Source: Bacteroidota bacterium (GTDB lineage Bacteria; Bacteroidota; Bacteroidia; Bacteroidales; TTA-H9). From it: 64,000 nucleotides of DNA. The stretch spans positions 83,770-147,769 of the forward strand of contig QKGM01000001.1 in NCBI GenBank assembly GCA_003250395.1, given 5' to 3'. The notes under the pieces are model-generated. The model was not told the origin of the DNA. It saw only the letters and a list, made by a program, of their open reading frames with translations, and made no database searches. The position numbers were made by a program, and so were the translations under genes. Below are positions 27,110-35,585 of this stretch, piece by piece (position 1 is the first letter of the stretch; each line of letters opens with the position of its first letter).

Positions 27110-27161
27110 CGCATGGTATAAATGTCATATTTAGAACTGTGCATACATTGAATAAACTCCG

Positions 27162-27169
27162 TAGGTTTG
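27162..27169 (+). promoter_or_regulatory. -7 box TAGGTTTG of the cytochrome cluster
   Basis: A TAnnTTTG match 29 bp before the ATG at 27198. No well-spaced -33 TTTG is seen, which would fit a promoter needing an activator bound at the upstream palindrome. Confidence 0.5.
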
Positions 27170-27197
27170 CATCATCGAAAAACCAATATCCTCACAC

Positions 27198-28229
27198 ATG
27201 AAAAAGATACTCTTTGTTTTCGGATTTGCTGCTTTGGCAGCTATGACTACTGTTAGTTTTACCAGTTGTACAAAAGAAGGCCCCGCAGGGAAAGATGGCG
27301 AGGCTGGTATAAATGGTACCGATGGGACAGCAACATGTATACAGTGCCATGATAACACGGAAGAGCTGTTTGCAAAACAGAATCAATGGGCAGCATCAAC
27401 TCATGCTATTGGCGGTAACTATGCCCGTAACACTGTGGGTTGTGCTGATTGCCACACCAGCCAGGGTTTCCGTGAAACAGTTGCAACAGGCCTTCCGGTT
27501 GCTAATACCATCTCTAACGCCAATCCTATCAACTGTTACACCTGTCATGAAATTCACAAGACCTATACTCCGACAGACTGGGCTCTTACAACCGTTGCCC
27601 CGGTTACGCTTATGCTTAATGGAGCAACTGTTGATTTTGGTACAGGTAACCTCTGTGCAAATTGTCATCAGTCTCGTCCGATTGATGCTGCAGTGATGCC
27701 GGTAGTCGGAGGCCCGGATATTACTTTAACTGCTGCCAACAAACGCTATGGATCTCACCATGGTCCTCAGGCCAATATTATTGGTGGTATAGGAACCGGA
27801 TTGTTTGAAATTGGTGCAGGATACGTGAATTCAGCACATACCAGCCTTGAAAAGGGTTGTGTGACCTGTCATCTCAGTGAAGGTTATGGTAACCAGGGAG
27901 GCGGTCATGTGATGAATGTCAAGTATGGCACGAATTATGTTACCTCAGGATGTACAGAAGCAGGTTGTCATGATGCAGCTGCTGTAAAACAAGAAATTCT
28001 TGATTATCAGGCTGAAATTCAATCATTACTCGATCAGATTAAAGTTAAGTTGGTCGAAGCTGGTATAGCCAACGAAGGTGATTTGTATACAAAGCCGGGA
28101 ACCTATTCAGCAAATGTGGTTGGTGCTTTCTTAAACCATCAGTCTGTTACTGAAGATAAGAGCCTGGGTGTTCACAATCCCAGATATGTGAAAAAGCTCC
28201 TTGAAAACTCATTAGCCGCTCTCAACTAG
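27198..28229 (+). CDS. hexahaem cytochrome c lipoprotein with a collagen-like stalk
   Basis: 343 residues. Signal peptide and lipobox (FTSC, Cys24), then six Gly-X-Y triplets (residues 28-45), then six haem-binding motifs: CIQCH (47-51), CADCH, CYTCH, CANCH, CVTCH and a CX4CH (CTEAGCH). The C-terminal part is helical without haems (about 265-343). The lipobox and stalk suggest it is held on the outer membrane, possibly facing out; that is inference. I know no enzymatic signature. It is the first gene behind the Fnr-like sites, and a terminator-like hairpin follows at 28250. Confidence 0.9.
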   Translation: MKKILFVFGFAALAAMTTVSFTSCTKEGPAGKDGEAGINGTDGTATCIQCHDNTEELFAKQNQWAASTHAIGGNYARNTVGCADCHTSQGFRETVATGLPVANTISNANPINCYTCHEIHKTYTPTDWALTTVAPVTLMLNGATVDFGTGNLCANCHQSRPIDAAVMPVVGGPDITLTAANKRYGSHHGPQANIIGGIGTGLFEIGAGYVNSAHTSLEKGCVTCHLSEGYGNQGGGHVMNVKYGTNYVTSGCTEAGCHDAAAVKQEILDYQAEIQSLLDQIKVKLVEAGIANEGDLYTKPGTYSANVVGAFLNHQSVTEDKSLGVHNPRYVKKLLENSLAALN

Positions 28230-28249
28230 TAGTCTGGCGATGTTCAGAG

Positions 28250-28279
28250 GGAGGCTTCAACAACTGAGGCCTCCTTTTG
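28250..28279 (+). terminator. stem-loop after the hexahaem gene
   Basis: GGAGGCTTCA and TGAGGCCTCC pair over 10 positions (one G-U) around ACAAC, followed by TTTTG. The short T-run suggests partial termination, so that the first cytochrome gene may be expressed more strongly than the rest. Confidence 0.65.
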
Positions 28280-28328
28280 TTTGTAATATGTATTTTTAAC
28301 AATTTGAATTTCAAAAACATAGAGTCAA

Positions 28329-28703
28329 ATGATGAAAAAACGAATTTTTAACCTTATGTCAGCACTCCTTCTGGTTGTCGGATTTACGGCTTGTGAATAT
28401 GACTGGGTTGAGCCTGAAGTAATTGTTGTACCTGATGTAGTCAGTTTCAAAGGAGATGTTATCCCGGTTTTCAATAAGAGTTGTAATATGTCGGGCTGTC
28501 ATGCACAAGGCTCCACATCGCCAGATTTATCATCAGACAATGCATGGGGAGATCTGATGGCAAAAGGTCTGATAAATACGGAAACCCCTGCACAAAGTGA
28601 ACTCTACATTTCGATATCTACCGGATCGATGAAGAAGTTTAGCAATGATGCTAATAATGCCCTTATACTGAAATGGATTGAGCAAGGTGCACTGAATAAC
28701 TAA
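28329..28703 (+). CDS. monohaem cytochrome c-like lipoprotein (CX4CH)
   Basis: 124 residues with lipobox Cys22 (GFTAC). One haem motif of the uncommon CX4CH type, CNMSGCH (52-58), within SFKGDVIPVFNKS, a context seen in Bacteroidota cytochrome-c-like proteins. The rest resembles a small class I cytochrome ending in ILKWIEQGALNN; a Met ligand may come from TGSMKKF. It lies 30 bp before the barrel gene and likely forms an outer-membrane unit with it. Confidence 0.85.
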   Translation: MMKKRIFNLMSALLLVVGFTACEYDWVEPEVIVVPDVVSFKGDVIPVFNKSCNMSGCHAQGSTSPDLSSDNAWGDLMAKGLINTETPAQSELYISISTGSMKKFSNDANNALILKWIEQGALNN

Positions 28704-28733
28704 CTGATTAATTAACAGAAAAAAATTTCAGAG

Positions 28734-29615
28734 ATGAAGAAGCCTATCCTATATACAATTATCACCCTGATGCTTGCATTAGTTAACACACCAATGGTTA
28801 ATGCTCAGGATGAACCCGAAACAGAAAGTAAACCGGTAAGATCAACCTTTGAAAGTGGTATCCTTATCGACCAGCAGACAAATAATATTCCCACCGCGAA
28901 TACGCTTGAGTTGCTTATTCAGCATAAGTTTGGCACTATCCAGAATGGAATTACCGATCTATATGGAATTTATGCTGCTGGTGCCAATGTTCGTATTGGA
29001 TTTAATTACAGCATACTCGATAACCTGATGGTTGGCTTTGGTTCTACCAAGAATAAAAAGTTTCAGGATTTTCAGGTGAAATGGAATGTTTTTCCACAGA
29101 CAAGAGATAACAAATATCCGGTAGCAATTACATTGTATGGAAATATGGCCATTGATGCCAGGGATAAAGAAGTATTCGGAACAGAGTATAACTTTGGGAA
29201 TCGGTTCAGTTACTTCTCTCAACTGATTATTACACGTAGGTTCAATGATTACTTGAGTTTACAAGTTGCTCCCAGTTTTACCCATTTTAATTCAGCTGAG
29301 AAAGGAAAGGATCACGATAAGATTGGTTTGTCAATGGCAGGTCGTGTAAAAGTTAGCCCTCAGTCGTCGTTTCTGCTTCAATGTGACATACCGTTTAAAA
29401 TTCAGGGCATTGCTGAAAATATGGAGTTTACAGATCCTTCTAAGCCAAATTTTGCCTTCGGGTGGGAGATCTCAACTTCGACTCATGCTTTCCAGATATA
29501 TATGGGTACTGCCAGTGGAATTCTGGGACAGGAGAACCTTATGAACAATACCAACGATTTCCTAAACGGGGAGATGATGCTCGGTTTTACTATTACCCGT
29601 TTGTGGAGTTTTTAA
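28734..29615 (+). CDS. DUF5777-like outer-membrane beta-barrel protein
   Basis: 293 residues with a signal peptide (1-24, ending NAQDE). Alternating amphipathic strands run throughout, e.g. LELLIQHKFGTIQNG, GANVRIGFNYSILDNLMVGF and FQDFQVKWNVFP, and the protein ends in an aromatic residue (RLWSF), a typical beta-barrel assembly signal. It resembles the DUF5777 barrel family of Bacteroidota. In this cluster it may house the lipoprotein cytochrome as a porin-cytochrome sheath, but this is inference. Confidence 0.82.
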   Translation: MKKPILYTIITLMLALVNTPMVNAQDEPETESKPVRSTFESGILIDQQTNNIPTANTLELLIQHKFGTIQNGITDLYGIYAAGANVRIGFNYSILDNLMVGFGSTKNKKFQDFQVKWNVFPQTRDNKYPVAITLYGNMAIDARDKEVFGTEYNFGNRFSYFSQLIITRRFNDYLSLQVAPSFTHFNSAEKGKDHDKIGLSMAGRVKVSPQSSFLLQCDIPFKIQGIAENMEFTDPSKPNFAFGWEISTSTHAFQIYMGTASGILGQENLMNNTNDFLNGEMMLGFTITRLWSF

Positions 29616-29645
29616 TTAATATCTATCAATCATAAATTATTTATT

Positions 29646-30068
29646 ATGAAAGCAAAGATGAATTTTTTGTCTATCGCAGCCGTTTCTCTTAGTTTAGTTG
29701 TTCTGGTTGCATTTACCCCTCAGGATCAAAAAAAAGGTGCTGCATGGCAGATACCAGCCAATTATAAAAGCATGAAAAATCCTACCAAAGCCGGAGATGC
29801 AGAATCTTTGAAAATTGGTAAGACGCTGTATGCCAAGCATTGTAAGGCTTGCCATGGCAACAATGGACAGGGTGATGGTCCCAAAGCAAAACAGCTCAAG
29901 ACTTTTCCCGGTGACTTTCAGTCAGCTGAGTTTAAAGCTTATGGTGATGGCCAGCTTTACTATATGTCATTCATCGGACGTGATGAAATGCCAAACTTTG
30001 AGAAGAAGATCACAACAGAAGAAGATAGGTGGGCTCTGGTGAATTATATTCACTCGATGAAGAAGTAA
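29646..30068 (+). CDS. class I monohaem cytochrome c
   Basis: 140 residues with a cleavable signal or N-terminal anchor (NFLSIAAVSLSLVVLVAF). One CXXCH at 66-70 in HCKACHGNNGQGDGPKA, and a Met ligand in FIGRDEMPNFEKKI (about 116-118). The fold is the small Cytochrome_CBB3/C type. It is likely a soluble or tethered electron carrier in the periplasm between the membrane-bound heptahaem protein and the outer-membrane cytochromes. Confidence 0.92.
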   Translation: MKAKMNFLSIAAVSLSLVVLVAFTPQDQKKGAAWQIPANYKSMKNPTKAGDAESLKIGKTLYAKHCKACHGNNGQGDGPKAKQLKTFPGDFQSAEFKAYGDGQLYYMSFIGRDEMPNFEKKITTEEDRWALVNYIHSMKK

Positions 30069-30094
30069 TTATCTCCTGATAATTAAAGTGGTCA

Positions 30095-30130
30095 TCAGGC
30101 TGTACCTTTTAGGAATACTACAGCCTGATT
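30095..30130 (+). terminator. hairpin between cytochrome genes
   Basis: ATCAGGCTGTA and TACAGCCTGAT form a perfect 11-bp stem with a 14-nt loop. The tail (TATCTTAAC) is not a clean T-run, so it may act as a partial terminator or as an mRNA-stability element rather than a full stop. Confidence 0.5.
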
Positions 30131-30147
30131 ATCTTAACTATTGACAA

Positions 30148-31110
30148 ATGAAAAAAGTTCTAAACCTGATATTGTTTTTAGGCTTCACGTTTTGGTGTTT
30201 TGCCCAGGATCATGTGAATTCGGAGAACCGTATAGCGAACCGACATTGTCTGGATTGCCATGGACAGAGAGTTTACAGCTTTGTAAATCCGGATGATGGT
30301 AGTACGGTCAGGAAGTTAATGCCTGTTGATTTTAGGGTTGATTCGGCTTTGTTCTATACAGGGGCCCATCATATTTTCAAATGTGTTGATTGTCATGTTC
30401 CTGAATATGATTCATTTCCTCATCCTAATCAATTACGGTTTGAGCCGATGTATGCCTGTTTGGATTGCCATGGTGGCGATGATACATACGCTAAATACCA
30501 TTTCGAGACCATAGACGAGCAGTTTCAGAAAAGTGTCCACAGCCCTGAAACATTGAACGGCTTCACCTGTTGGAACTGTCATGATCCTCATAGCTTCAGA
30601 ATTAATCAACGGACGGGTGAAAGTATTGCCAATACAATTGCCTATGATAACGCTGTTTGTATGAAATGTCATTTTGAAACTGGTTCAGAAGTGATGTTGT
30701 TATTGGCCAATGAAAAGCTGAAACCAATGTCTGTATCTCATGATTGGTTGCCTAATCAGGAACTTCATTTCAGGCAGGTAAGATGTATTGAATGCCATGC
30801 TGCAATGCACGATTCTCTTTTGGTTGCACACCTTGTAAGCCCGGCCGATAGCGCAGTTAAGCAATGTAAGGAATGCCATAGTCGCAACACGATGTTGTTA
30901 TCAAGTTGGTATCGTTTTCAGAATATTGAGAACCGTAATAAAAATGGATTCGTGAATGGTGTATTGCTTAACGAAGCGTATGTAATTGGCGCCAGCCGAA
31001 ATGAAATTCTTAATATTTTAAGTCTGATCCTTTTTGGACTGACATTGGGCGGAATTTTAGTACATGCATTGTTCAGATTGAAAATGAATAAAAGAAAAAG
31101 ACATGAGTGA
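30148..31110 (+). CDS. heptahaem membrane-anchored cytochrome c
   Basis: 320 residues: signal peptide (1-20), seven CXXCH motifs (CLDCH, CVDCH, CLDCH, CWNCH, CMKCH, CIECH, CKECH) between about residues 32 and 247, and a C-terminal membrane helix (ILNILSLILFGLTLGGILVH, about 288-308) with a basic cytoplasmic tail. It overlaps the cytochrome b gene by 8 bp, so the two probably form one complex that takes electrons from menaquinol into the periplasm. No reductase active site is recognised. Confidence 0.9.
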   Translation: MKKVLNLILFLGFTFWCFAQDHVNSENRIANRHCLDCHGQRVYSFVNPDDGSTVRKLMPVDFRVDSALFYTGAHHIFKCVDCHVPEYDSFPHPNQLRFEPMYACLDCHGGDDTYAKYHFETIDEQFQKSVHSPETLNGFTCWNCHDPHSFRINQRTGESIANTIAYDNAVCMKCHFETGSEVMLLLANEKLKPMSVSHDWLPNQELHFRQVRCIECHAAMHDSLLVAHLVSPADSAVKQCKECHSRNTMLLSSWYRFQNIENRNKNGFVNGVLLNEAYVIGASRNEILNILSLILFGLTLGGILVHALFRLKMNKRKRHE

Positions 31111-31720
31111 GAAGCTTTATTTATACCCTTTATGGCTTAGGTTGTGGCATGGGCTCAATGCCTTGTTTTTTTTAACTCTTCTGGTAACAGGCATTAGTAT
31201 GCAATATTCAGACATTGATTTTCCTCTGGTTCGATTTGACCTTGCAGTTACCGGCCATAATATCGCAGGGATAGGGATAACATTAAGTTATTTTATGTTT
31301 ATAACCGGGAATTTGTTTACGTCTAATGGGCGCCAATACAGGATAAATATTCGGAGCTTGTTTTCTGATTTATTAGCCCAGGGTCGTTATTACCTTTTTG
31401 GGATTTTTTCAAAACAGATACCTCCATTTCCGGTTACGTTGAAATCAAAGTTTAATCCCCTGCAACGAGTCAGTTATATCGGAGCTATGTATGTTTTATT
31501 TCCAATTGTAGCTATTACCGGATGGGCATTATTGTTTCCTGAAACAATTGCCCGACAGGCATTTGGATATAGTGGAACTTTGCTGACGGCTTTGCTTCAC
31601 ATCGTGATGGGCTTCTTTATGTCAATTTTTATGATTGTTCATGTATACATGTGTACTGTTGGGAAAACACCTCTCAGTAATTTCAAGAGTATGATAAACG
31701 GTTATCACGAAGCACATTAA
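31103..31720 (+). CDS. di-haem cytochrome b (b561-like membrane subunit)
   Basis: 205 residues with four membrane helices of the Ni/Fe-hydrogenase-, formate-dehydrogenase- and thiosulfate-reductase-type cytochrome b family. Probable haem ligands are His16 (LRLWHGLNAL), His52 (VTGHNIAG), His166 (LLHIVMGF) and His180 (IVHVYMC). It would oxidise quinol and pass electrons to the heptahaem partner encoded by the overlapping gene. A terminator follows at 31750. Confidence 0.9.
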   Translation: MSEKLYLYPLWLRLWHGLNALFFLTLLVTGISMQYSDIDFPLVRFDLAVTGHNIAGIGITLSYFMFITGNLFTSNGRQYRINIRSLFSDLLAQGRYYLFGIFSKQIPPFPVTLKSKFNPLQRVSYIGAMYVLFPIVAITGWALLFPETIARQAFGYSGTLLTALLHIVMGFFMSIFMIVHVYMCTVGKTPLSNFKSMINGYHEAH

Positions 31721-31749
31721 GTTGATCTTAATTTTGACGAGAATATAAG

Positions 31750-31785
31750 CCAGGTTCCTTTTAAGGGTCCTGGTTTTTCTTTTTT
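31750..31785 (+). terminator. intrinsic terminator of the cytochrome cluster
   Basis: CCAGG..CCTT and AAGG..CCTGG form an interrupted stem closed by a short T-loop, followed by a T-rich tail (TTTTTCTTTTTT). It separates the cluster from the TonB receptor. Confidence 0.75.
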
Positions 31786-31851
31786 ATATCGAAAGGGTTT
31801 GTATCCGTGAGTTCCTGTGTTTTTTTACGATCTTTGTGTGGTTCTAATCAT

Positions 31852-31859
31852 TACTTTTG
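31852..31859 (+). promoter_or_regulatory. -7 box TACTTTTG of the TonB receptor gene
   Basis: A TAnnTTTG match 46 bp before the ATG; TTTG at 31833-31836 is a possible -33 element but its 15-bp spacing is short. Confidence 0.5.
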
Positions 31860-31904
31860 TAGATTACTTGGGTCTAATATATTGTCTATTCAGATTTAAC
31901 CGCA

Positions 31905-34211
31905 ATGAAACAATTCTCAATTCTGATGATGCTGCTTGTTATTTTAGGCAGTTATATTGCTGATGCTCAGAATGCCAGCGTACGAGGTTTCGTTTATGAA
32001 AAAGAGACAGGTGAACCTGTTATTTTCACGAATGTATATCTCTATAAAACATCTCATGGGGCATCTACCGATGTTAATGGTTATTATTCAATTACCCAGA
32101 TACCTGCCGGTAAATATGAACTGATGGTAACCTCAATGGGATATGACTCTATCAGAATGCCAATTACGCTAAAGAAAGGGGAAATACTTACGAAACAGAT
32201 TTTCCTGTCCAAAGCATCCTATATGTTGGAAGTAGTTAATGTAAGTGCTTCTAAGGAGGAAGCCCAAACACAGACACGCACCTCCATTGCCAAGATTACT
32301 CCCAAGGAAATGAGGCAGATTCCTACCGTTGGCGGGCAGGCTGATCTAGCGCAGTATCTTCAGGTGTTACCAGGAGTTATTTTTACTGGCGATCAGGGAG
32401 GACAATTGTATATCCGAGGTGGTTCTCCTATTCAGAATAAAGTACTATTAGATGGTATGATTGTTTATAATCCGTTTCATTCAATCGGGTTATTCTCTGT
32501 TTTTGACACTGATCTGATGAGAAATGCCGATGTGTATACGGGTGGTTTTAATGCTGATTTTGGTGGTCGTATCTCGTCAGTTATGGACATAACTACTCGT
32601 GATGGAAATAAAAAACGTCTTGCTGGTAAGATTGAGGCCAGCACTTTTGGGGCCAAAGTTCTTCTTGAAGGACCTCTAAAGAAACAGCCTGATGCAGGAG
32701 GTTCCAGCTCTTCTTTTGTCCTTTCGATTAAAAATTCTTATCTCGAGGAGACCTCGAAATCGTTGTATAAGTACGTGAATGATGATGGTCTCCCTTTTAA
32801 CTTCCTGGATATATATGGCAAGGTTTCTTTTAATGGACAGAATGGCTCAAAATTTAACCTGTTCGGATTCAGTTTCTCTGATAAAGTTAATAACTACCAG
32901 AGCCTTAGTGATTTTAGTTGGGATGCCTTTGGGGGTGGTGCTAACTTTGTTGTTATACCGGGCAGGTCGCCTGTTCTGCTTGAGGGAAATATCGCGTTCT
33001 CAAGCTATAAAGCCAATATGGCAGAAATTGATGCCAAGGACAGAACAAGCAAAATCTCTGGTTTTAATGCCGGATTGCAGTTCACCTATTTTATGGGTAA
33101 AGATGAACTGAAGTATGGTGTTGAATTACTTGGATTCAAAACGAATTATTTGTTTTTCAATAGTTATAATAATAAGATCCAACAAGAAGAAAATACAACG
33201 GAACTGGCAGGCTATCTTAAATACAAACTTACAGCAGGACCAGTCCTTATTGAGCCGGGAATCCGTCTTCAGTGGTATGCATCTTTAAGCGAGCTTTCGT
33301 TTGAGCCCCGAATCGCTGCAAAGTATAATATTACTGACAGAATCAGGATCAAAGCCGCAGCTGGCCTCTACAGTCAGAATCTGATAAGTGCCAATTCTGA
33401 TCGTGATGTCGTAAATCTTTTTTATGGTTTCCTTTCAGGACCTGATAACCTTCCCGATGAATTCGATGGGCAAGAAGTAACTTCCAAATTGCAGAAAGCC
33501 CAGCACCTGGTTGGAGGTATAGAGTTCGACCTCACTAAACATGTCGTGTTGAATGTAGAAGGTTATTACAAGAATTTCAATCAGCTGACGAACCTCAACA
33601 GAAGCAAGATATTCGATGATACCGAGGAGAATTCATCACGCCCGGATGAATTGAAAAAAGATTTCGTAGTAGAAAGCGGAACAGCGAAAGGGCTTGATAT
33701 TTCACTAAAATATGAATTTAATCGTTTCTATCTGTGGGGAGCATATTCTCTTGCTTGGGTTGATCGTTTTAATGGTACAGAGACCTATTACCCTCACTAT
33801 GACAGACGTCATAATGTAAATTTAGTTTCTTCGGTTAAATTGGGTCCGGCAATGGATTGGGAAATCAGTGCGAGATGGAACTATGGCTCTGGATTTCCGT
33901 TTACCGAGAATCAGGGGTTTTTCGAGAATATTACATTTGTCGGACTTTCGCAATATGATCCATCACAGATTAATGGTTCAATGGGAATTATATATGGATC
34001 AACGAATAATGGTCGTTTGAGTGACTACCATCGTTTAGATATCAATGTTAAGAAGAAATTTGAATTGGGGAAATATAGCGAGCTTGAGCTTAATGCAGGT
34101 GTTACTAATGTATATGACCGAAAGAATGTATTCTACAGGAATAGAATATCGGGAGATGTGGTCAATCAATTACCTGCTATGGCAATGTTTGGAGCGAGTT
34201 TGACATTTTAA
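31905..34211 (+). CDS. TonB-dependent outer-membrane receptor
   Basis: 768 residues: signal peptide (1-22), a carboxypeptidase-regulatory-like domain (about 25-105; VRGFVYEKETGEPVIFTNVY, STDVNGYYSI), a plug (about 120-235; GVIFTGDQGGQLYIRGGSP), then a 22-stranded barrel ending in a typical C-terminal strand (MFGASLTF). It would import a bulky ligand with energy from TonB. There is no SusD partner, so a glycan role is not indicated; the substrate is unknown. It has its own promoter and a terminator at 34234. Confidence 0.93.
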   Translation: MKQFSILMMLLVILGSYIADAQNASVRGFVYEKETGEPVIFTNVYLYKTSHGASTDVNGYYSITQIPAGKYELMVTSMGYDSIRMPITLKKGEILTKQIFLSKASYMLEVVNVSASKEEAQTQTRTSIAKITPKEMRQIPTVGGQADLAQYLQVLPGVIFTGDQGGQLYIRGGSPIQNKVLLDGMIVYNPFHSIGLFSVFDTDLMRNADVYTGGFNADFGGRISSVMDITTRDGNKKRLAGKIEASTFGAKVLLEGPLKKQPDAGGSSSSFVLSIKNSYLEETSKSLYKYVNDDGLPFNFLDIYGKVSFNGQNGSKFNLFGFSFSDKVNNYQSLSDFSWDAFGGGANFVVIPGRSPVLLEGNIAFSSYKANMAEIDAKDRTSKISGFNAGLQFTYFMGKDELKYGVELLGFKTNYLFFNSYNNKIQQEENTTELAGYLKYKLTAGPVLIEPGIRLQWYASLSELSFEPRIAAKYNITDRIRIKAAAGLYSQNLISANSDRDVVNLFYGFLSGPDNLPDEFDGQEVTSKLQKAQHLVGGIEFDLTKHVVLNVEGYYKNFNQLTNLNRSKIFDDTEENSSRPDELKKDFVVESGTAKGLDISLKYEFNRFYLWGAYSLAWVDRFNGTETYYPHYDRRHNVNLVSSVKLGPAMDWEISARWNYGSGFPFTENQGFFENITFVGLSQYDPSQINGSMGIIYGSTNNGRLSDYHRLDINVKKKFELGKYSELELNAGVTNVYDRKNVFYRNRISGDVVNQLPAMAMFGASLTF

Positions 34212-34233
34212 TTAATAGATCAGATCTTTCCTG

Positions 34234-34272
34234 AATCGGAATTCGGCAATTTAAGTTGAATTCCGATTTTTT
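34234..34272. terminator. bidirectional terminator
   Basis: AATCGGAATTC and GAATTCCGATT form a perfect 11-bp stem with a 13-nt loop, with T-runs on the plus strand and A/T-rich sequence on the other side. It serves both the TonB receptor and the convergent lipoprotein gene. Confidence 0.8.
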
Positions 34273-34726
34273 AATTACCGGTTTTTCGCTCCATTATGAT
34301 TGTATCATTGGCATTTACTCCTCTTAGGATGATACGAAGGGTGTCATTTCCTATAAAATAATAGATGATATCAGCCGGAAAATCGTTTTCAGGATTACTC
34401 CATTCTAGGTAATCAGGAGAGGATTTATTGAGTGTAAAATCAACTGGATCCCTGTTAGGAAGGATGGCTCGATAGTAGCTGTTTTTATCATTAGTGCTTA
34501 TGATCAGTTCTTCGAAGAAGAGAGTATCTTTTTCATTAATCTGACCACCTCTCCCGTGAAGTGTCTCATCAGCTAAAACATGCCATATCTCAATAAATGG
34601 TTTAGTGTTCCCTATCTCTACCCAAACCCCCGTTATTTTACTAAAAGCTGTTTTATCCTTCTCCGGTTGACTACACACGCAACCCCCAAGCAATAATGTA
34701 AATACTACAAATGTTGTCGTTCTCAT
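34271..34726 (-). CDS. DUF6265-like lipoprotein
   Basis: 151 residues with lipobox LLGGC (Cys16). The body follows the DUF6265 pattern: GVWVEIGNTKPFIEIW, LHGRGGQINEKDTLFFEEL, SYYRAILPNRDPVDFTL and NPENDFPADIIYYF. It is a lipocalin-like beta-sheet family without known function. The gene's start overlaps the aldo/keto reductase stop by 4 bp, so the two are coupled. Confidence 0.78.
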   Translation of the reverse strand: MRTTTFVVFTLLLGGCVCSQPEKDKTAFSKITGVWVEIGNTKPFIEIWHVLADETLHGRGGQINEKDTLFFEELIISTNDKNSYYRAILPNRDPVDFTLNKSSPDYLEWSNPENDFPADIIYYFIGNDTLRIILRGVNANDTIIMERKTGN

Positions 34727-35571
34727 TTGGAAAAAGATTCTGTAAGGAGATTATAATCATCGGGCGAGAGTTTTATCTGAGCCGCCTTGACATTTTCATC
34801 AATATGGTCCTTGGAGGAGGCTTTTACCACAGCAGCGGTTCCTGTTTTATAAATTACCCAAGAAAGAGCTATCTGAGCCGGGGTGCATTCATATTTAAGT
34901 GAAATCTTAGCTAGGGTTTCAGAAGAGGATTTTGAGAGTAACCCTTTGCCAAGCGGACGCCACGCAATGAAAACAATTTTGTTGTCTCGGCAAAAAGGGA
35001 TAACTCCTGAATGACTGTCTCTTGTGTAGATCCCATTATTGATGGAGAGGAGAGAATATTCATTCTGGCAAACATCAATTTCTCCGGGGAAAAGGTTTTC
35101 AATCCTGTTTAGCTCTTCAAGGCTGAAGTTACTAAGACCTATACTTCGGGTAATGTTTTTTTCTTTTAGCCGGATAAGGGTTTCAAAGGATTCTTCGATT
35201 GGAACATCGTTCCCTGGTGCATGGATTAAAAGGGAATCCACAAAGCCGCATTTGAGCCTTTTGAGGCTGTTAAAAGCAGACTGTTGTAATTTTTCTTTAC
35301 TAAGATTTGAAGGCCATACTTTTGTAGTAATGAAAAGTTTTTCACGGATAAAGGGTCTGATTGCTTCACCGGTTATTCTCTCAGCTTCTCCTTCACCATA
35401 CATTTCGGCCGTATCGATGTGTGAAAATCCTTGCTGTATTGCGTATTGAATTGATTCAATGTGTTTTTCTCTGTTATGCAGGCTGGCCTTTTCTCTTCCT
35501 CCCATTTCCCATGTCCCAATTCCAAGAACTGGTATACAGGCTTTATTTCTGAGAGTGGTCGTCGGAATCAT
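34723..35571 (-). CDS. aldo/keto reductase
   Basis: NADPH-dependent oxidoreductase with a TIM barrel, 282 residues. The catalytic tetrad is visible: Asp53 and Tyr58 in HIDTAEMYGEG, Lys84 in TTKVWPS, His117 in LLIHAPG. The motif IGLSNFSLEEL and the C-terminal cofactor loop (AAVVKASSKDHIDENVKAAQ) are also there. The substrate cannot be predicted. It lies between a REC-kinase gene and the DUF6265-like lipoprotein gene, 14 bp behind the kinase. Confidence 0.94.
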   Translation of the reverse strand: MIPTTTLRNKACIPVLGIGTWEMGGREKASLHNREKHIESIQYAIQQGFSHIDTAEMYGEGEAERITGEAIRPFIREKLFITTKVWPSNLSKEKLQQSAFNSLKRLKCGFVDSLLIHAPGNDVPIEESFETLIRLKEKNITRSIGLSNFSLEELNRIENLFPGEIDVCQNEYSLLSINNGIYTRDSHSGVIPFCRDNKIVFIAWRPLGKGLLSKSSSETLAKISLKYECTPAQIALSWVIYKTGTAAVVKASSKDHIDENVKAAQIKLSPDDYNLLTESFSK

Positions 35572-35585
35572 TATATTCAGGAGTA

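Noticed and set aside
27198..31720. Nitrite reductase (NrfAH) or another known multihaem reductase
   Set aside because: No CXXCK catalytic haem motif or recognised reductase core is visible in any of the four c-type cytochromes.
31905..34211. SusC-type glycan importer
   Set aside because: There is no SusD-like gene next to it and no glycoside hydrolase nearby.
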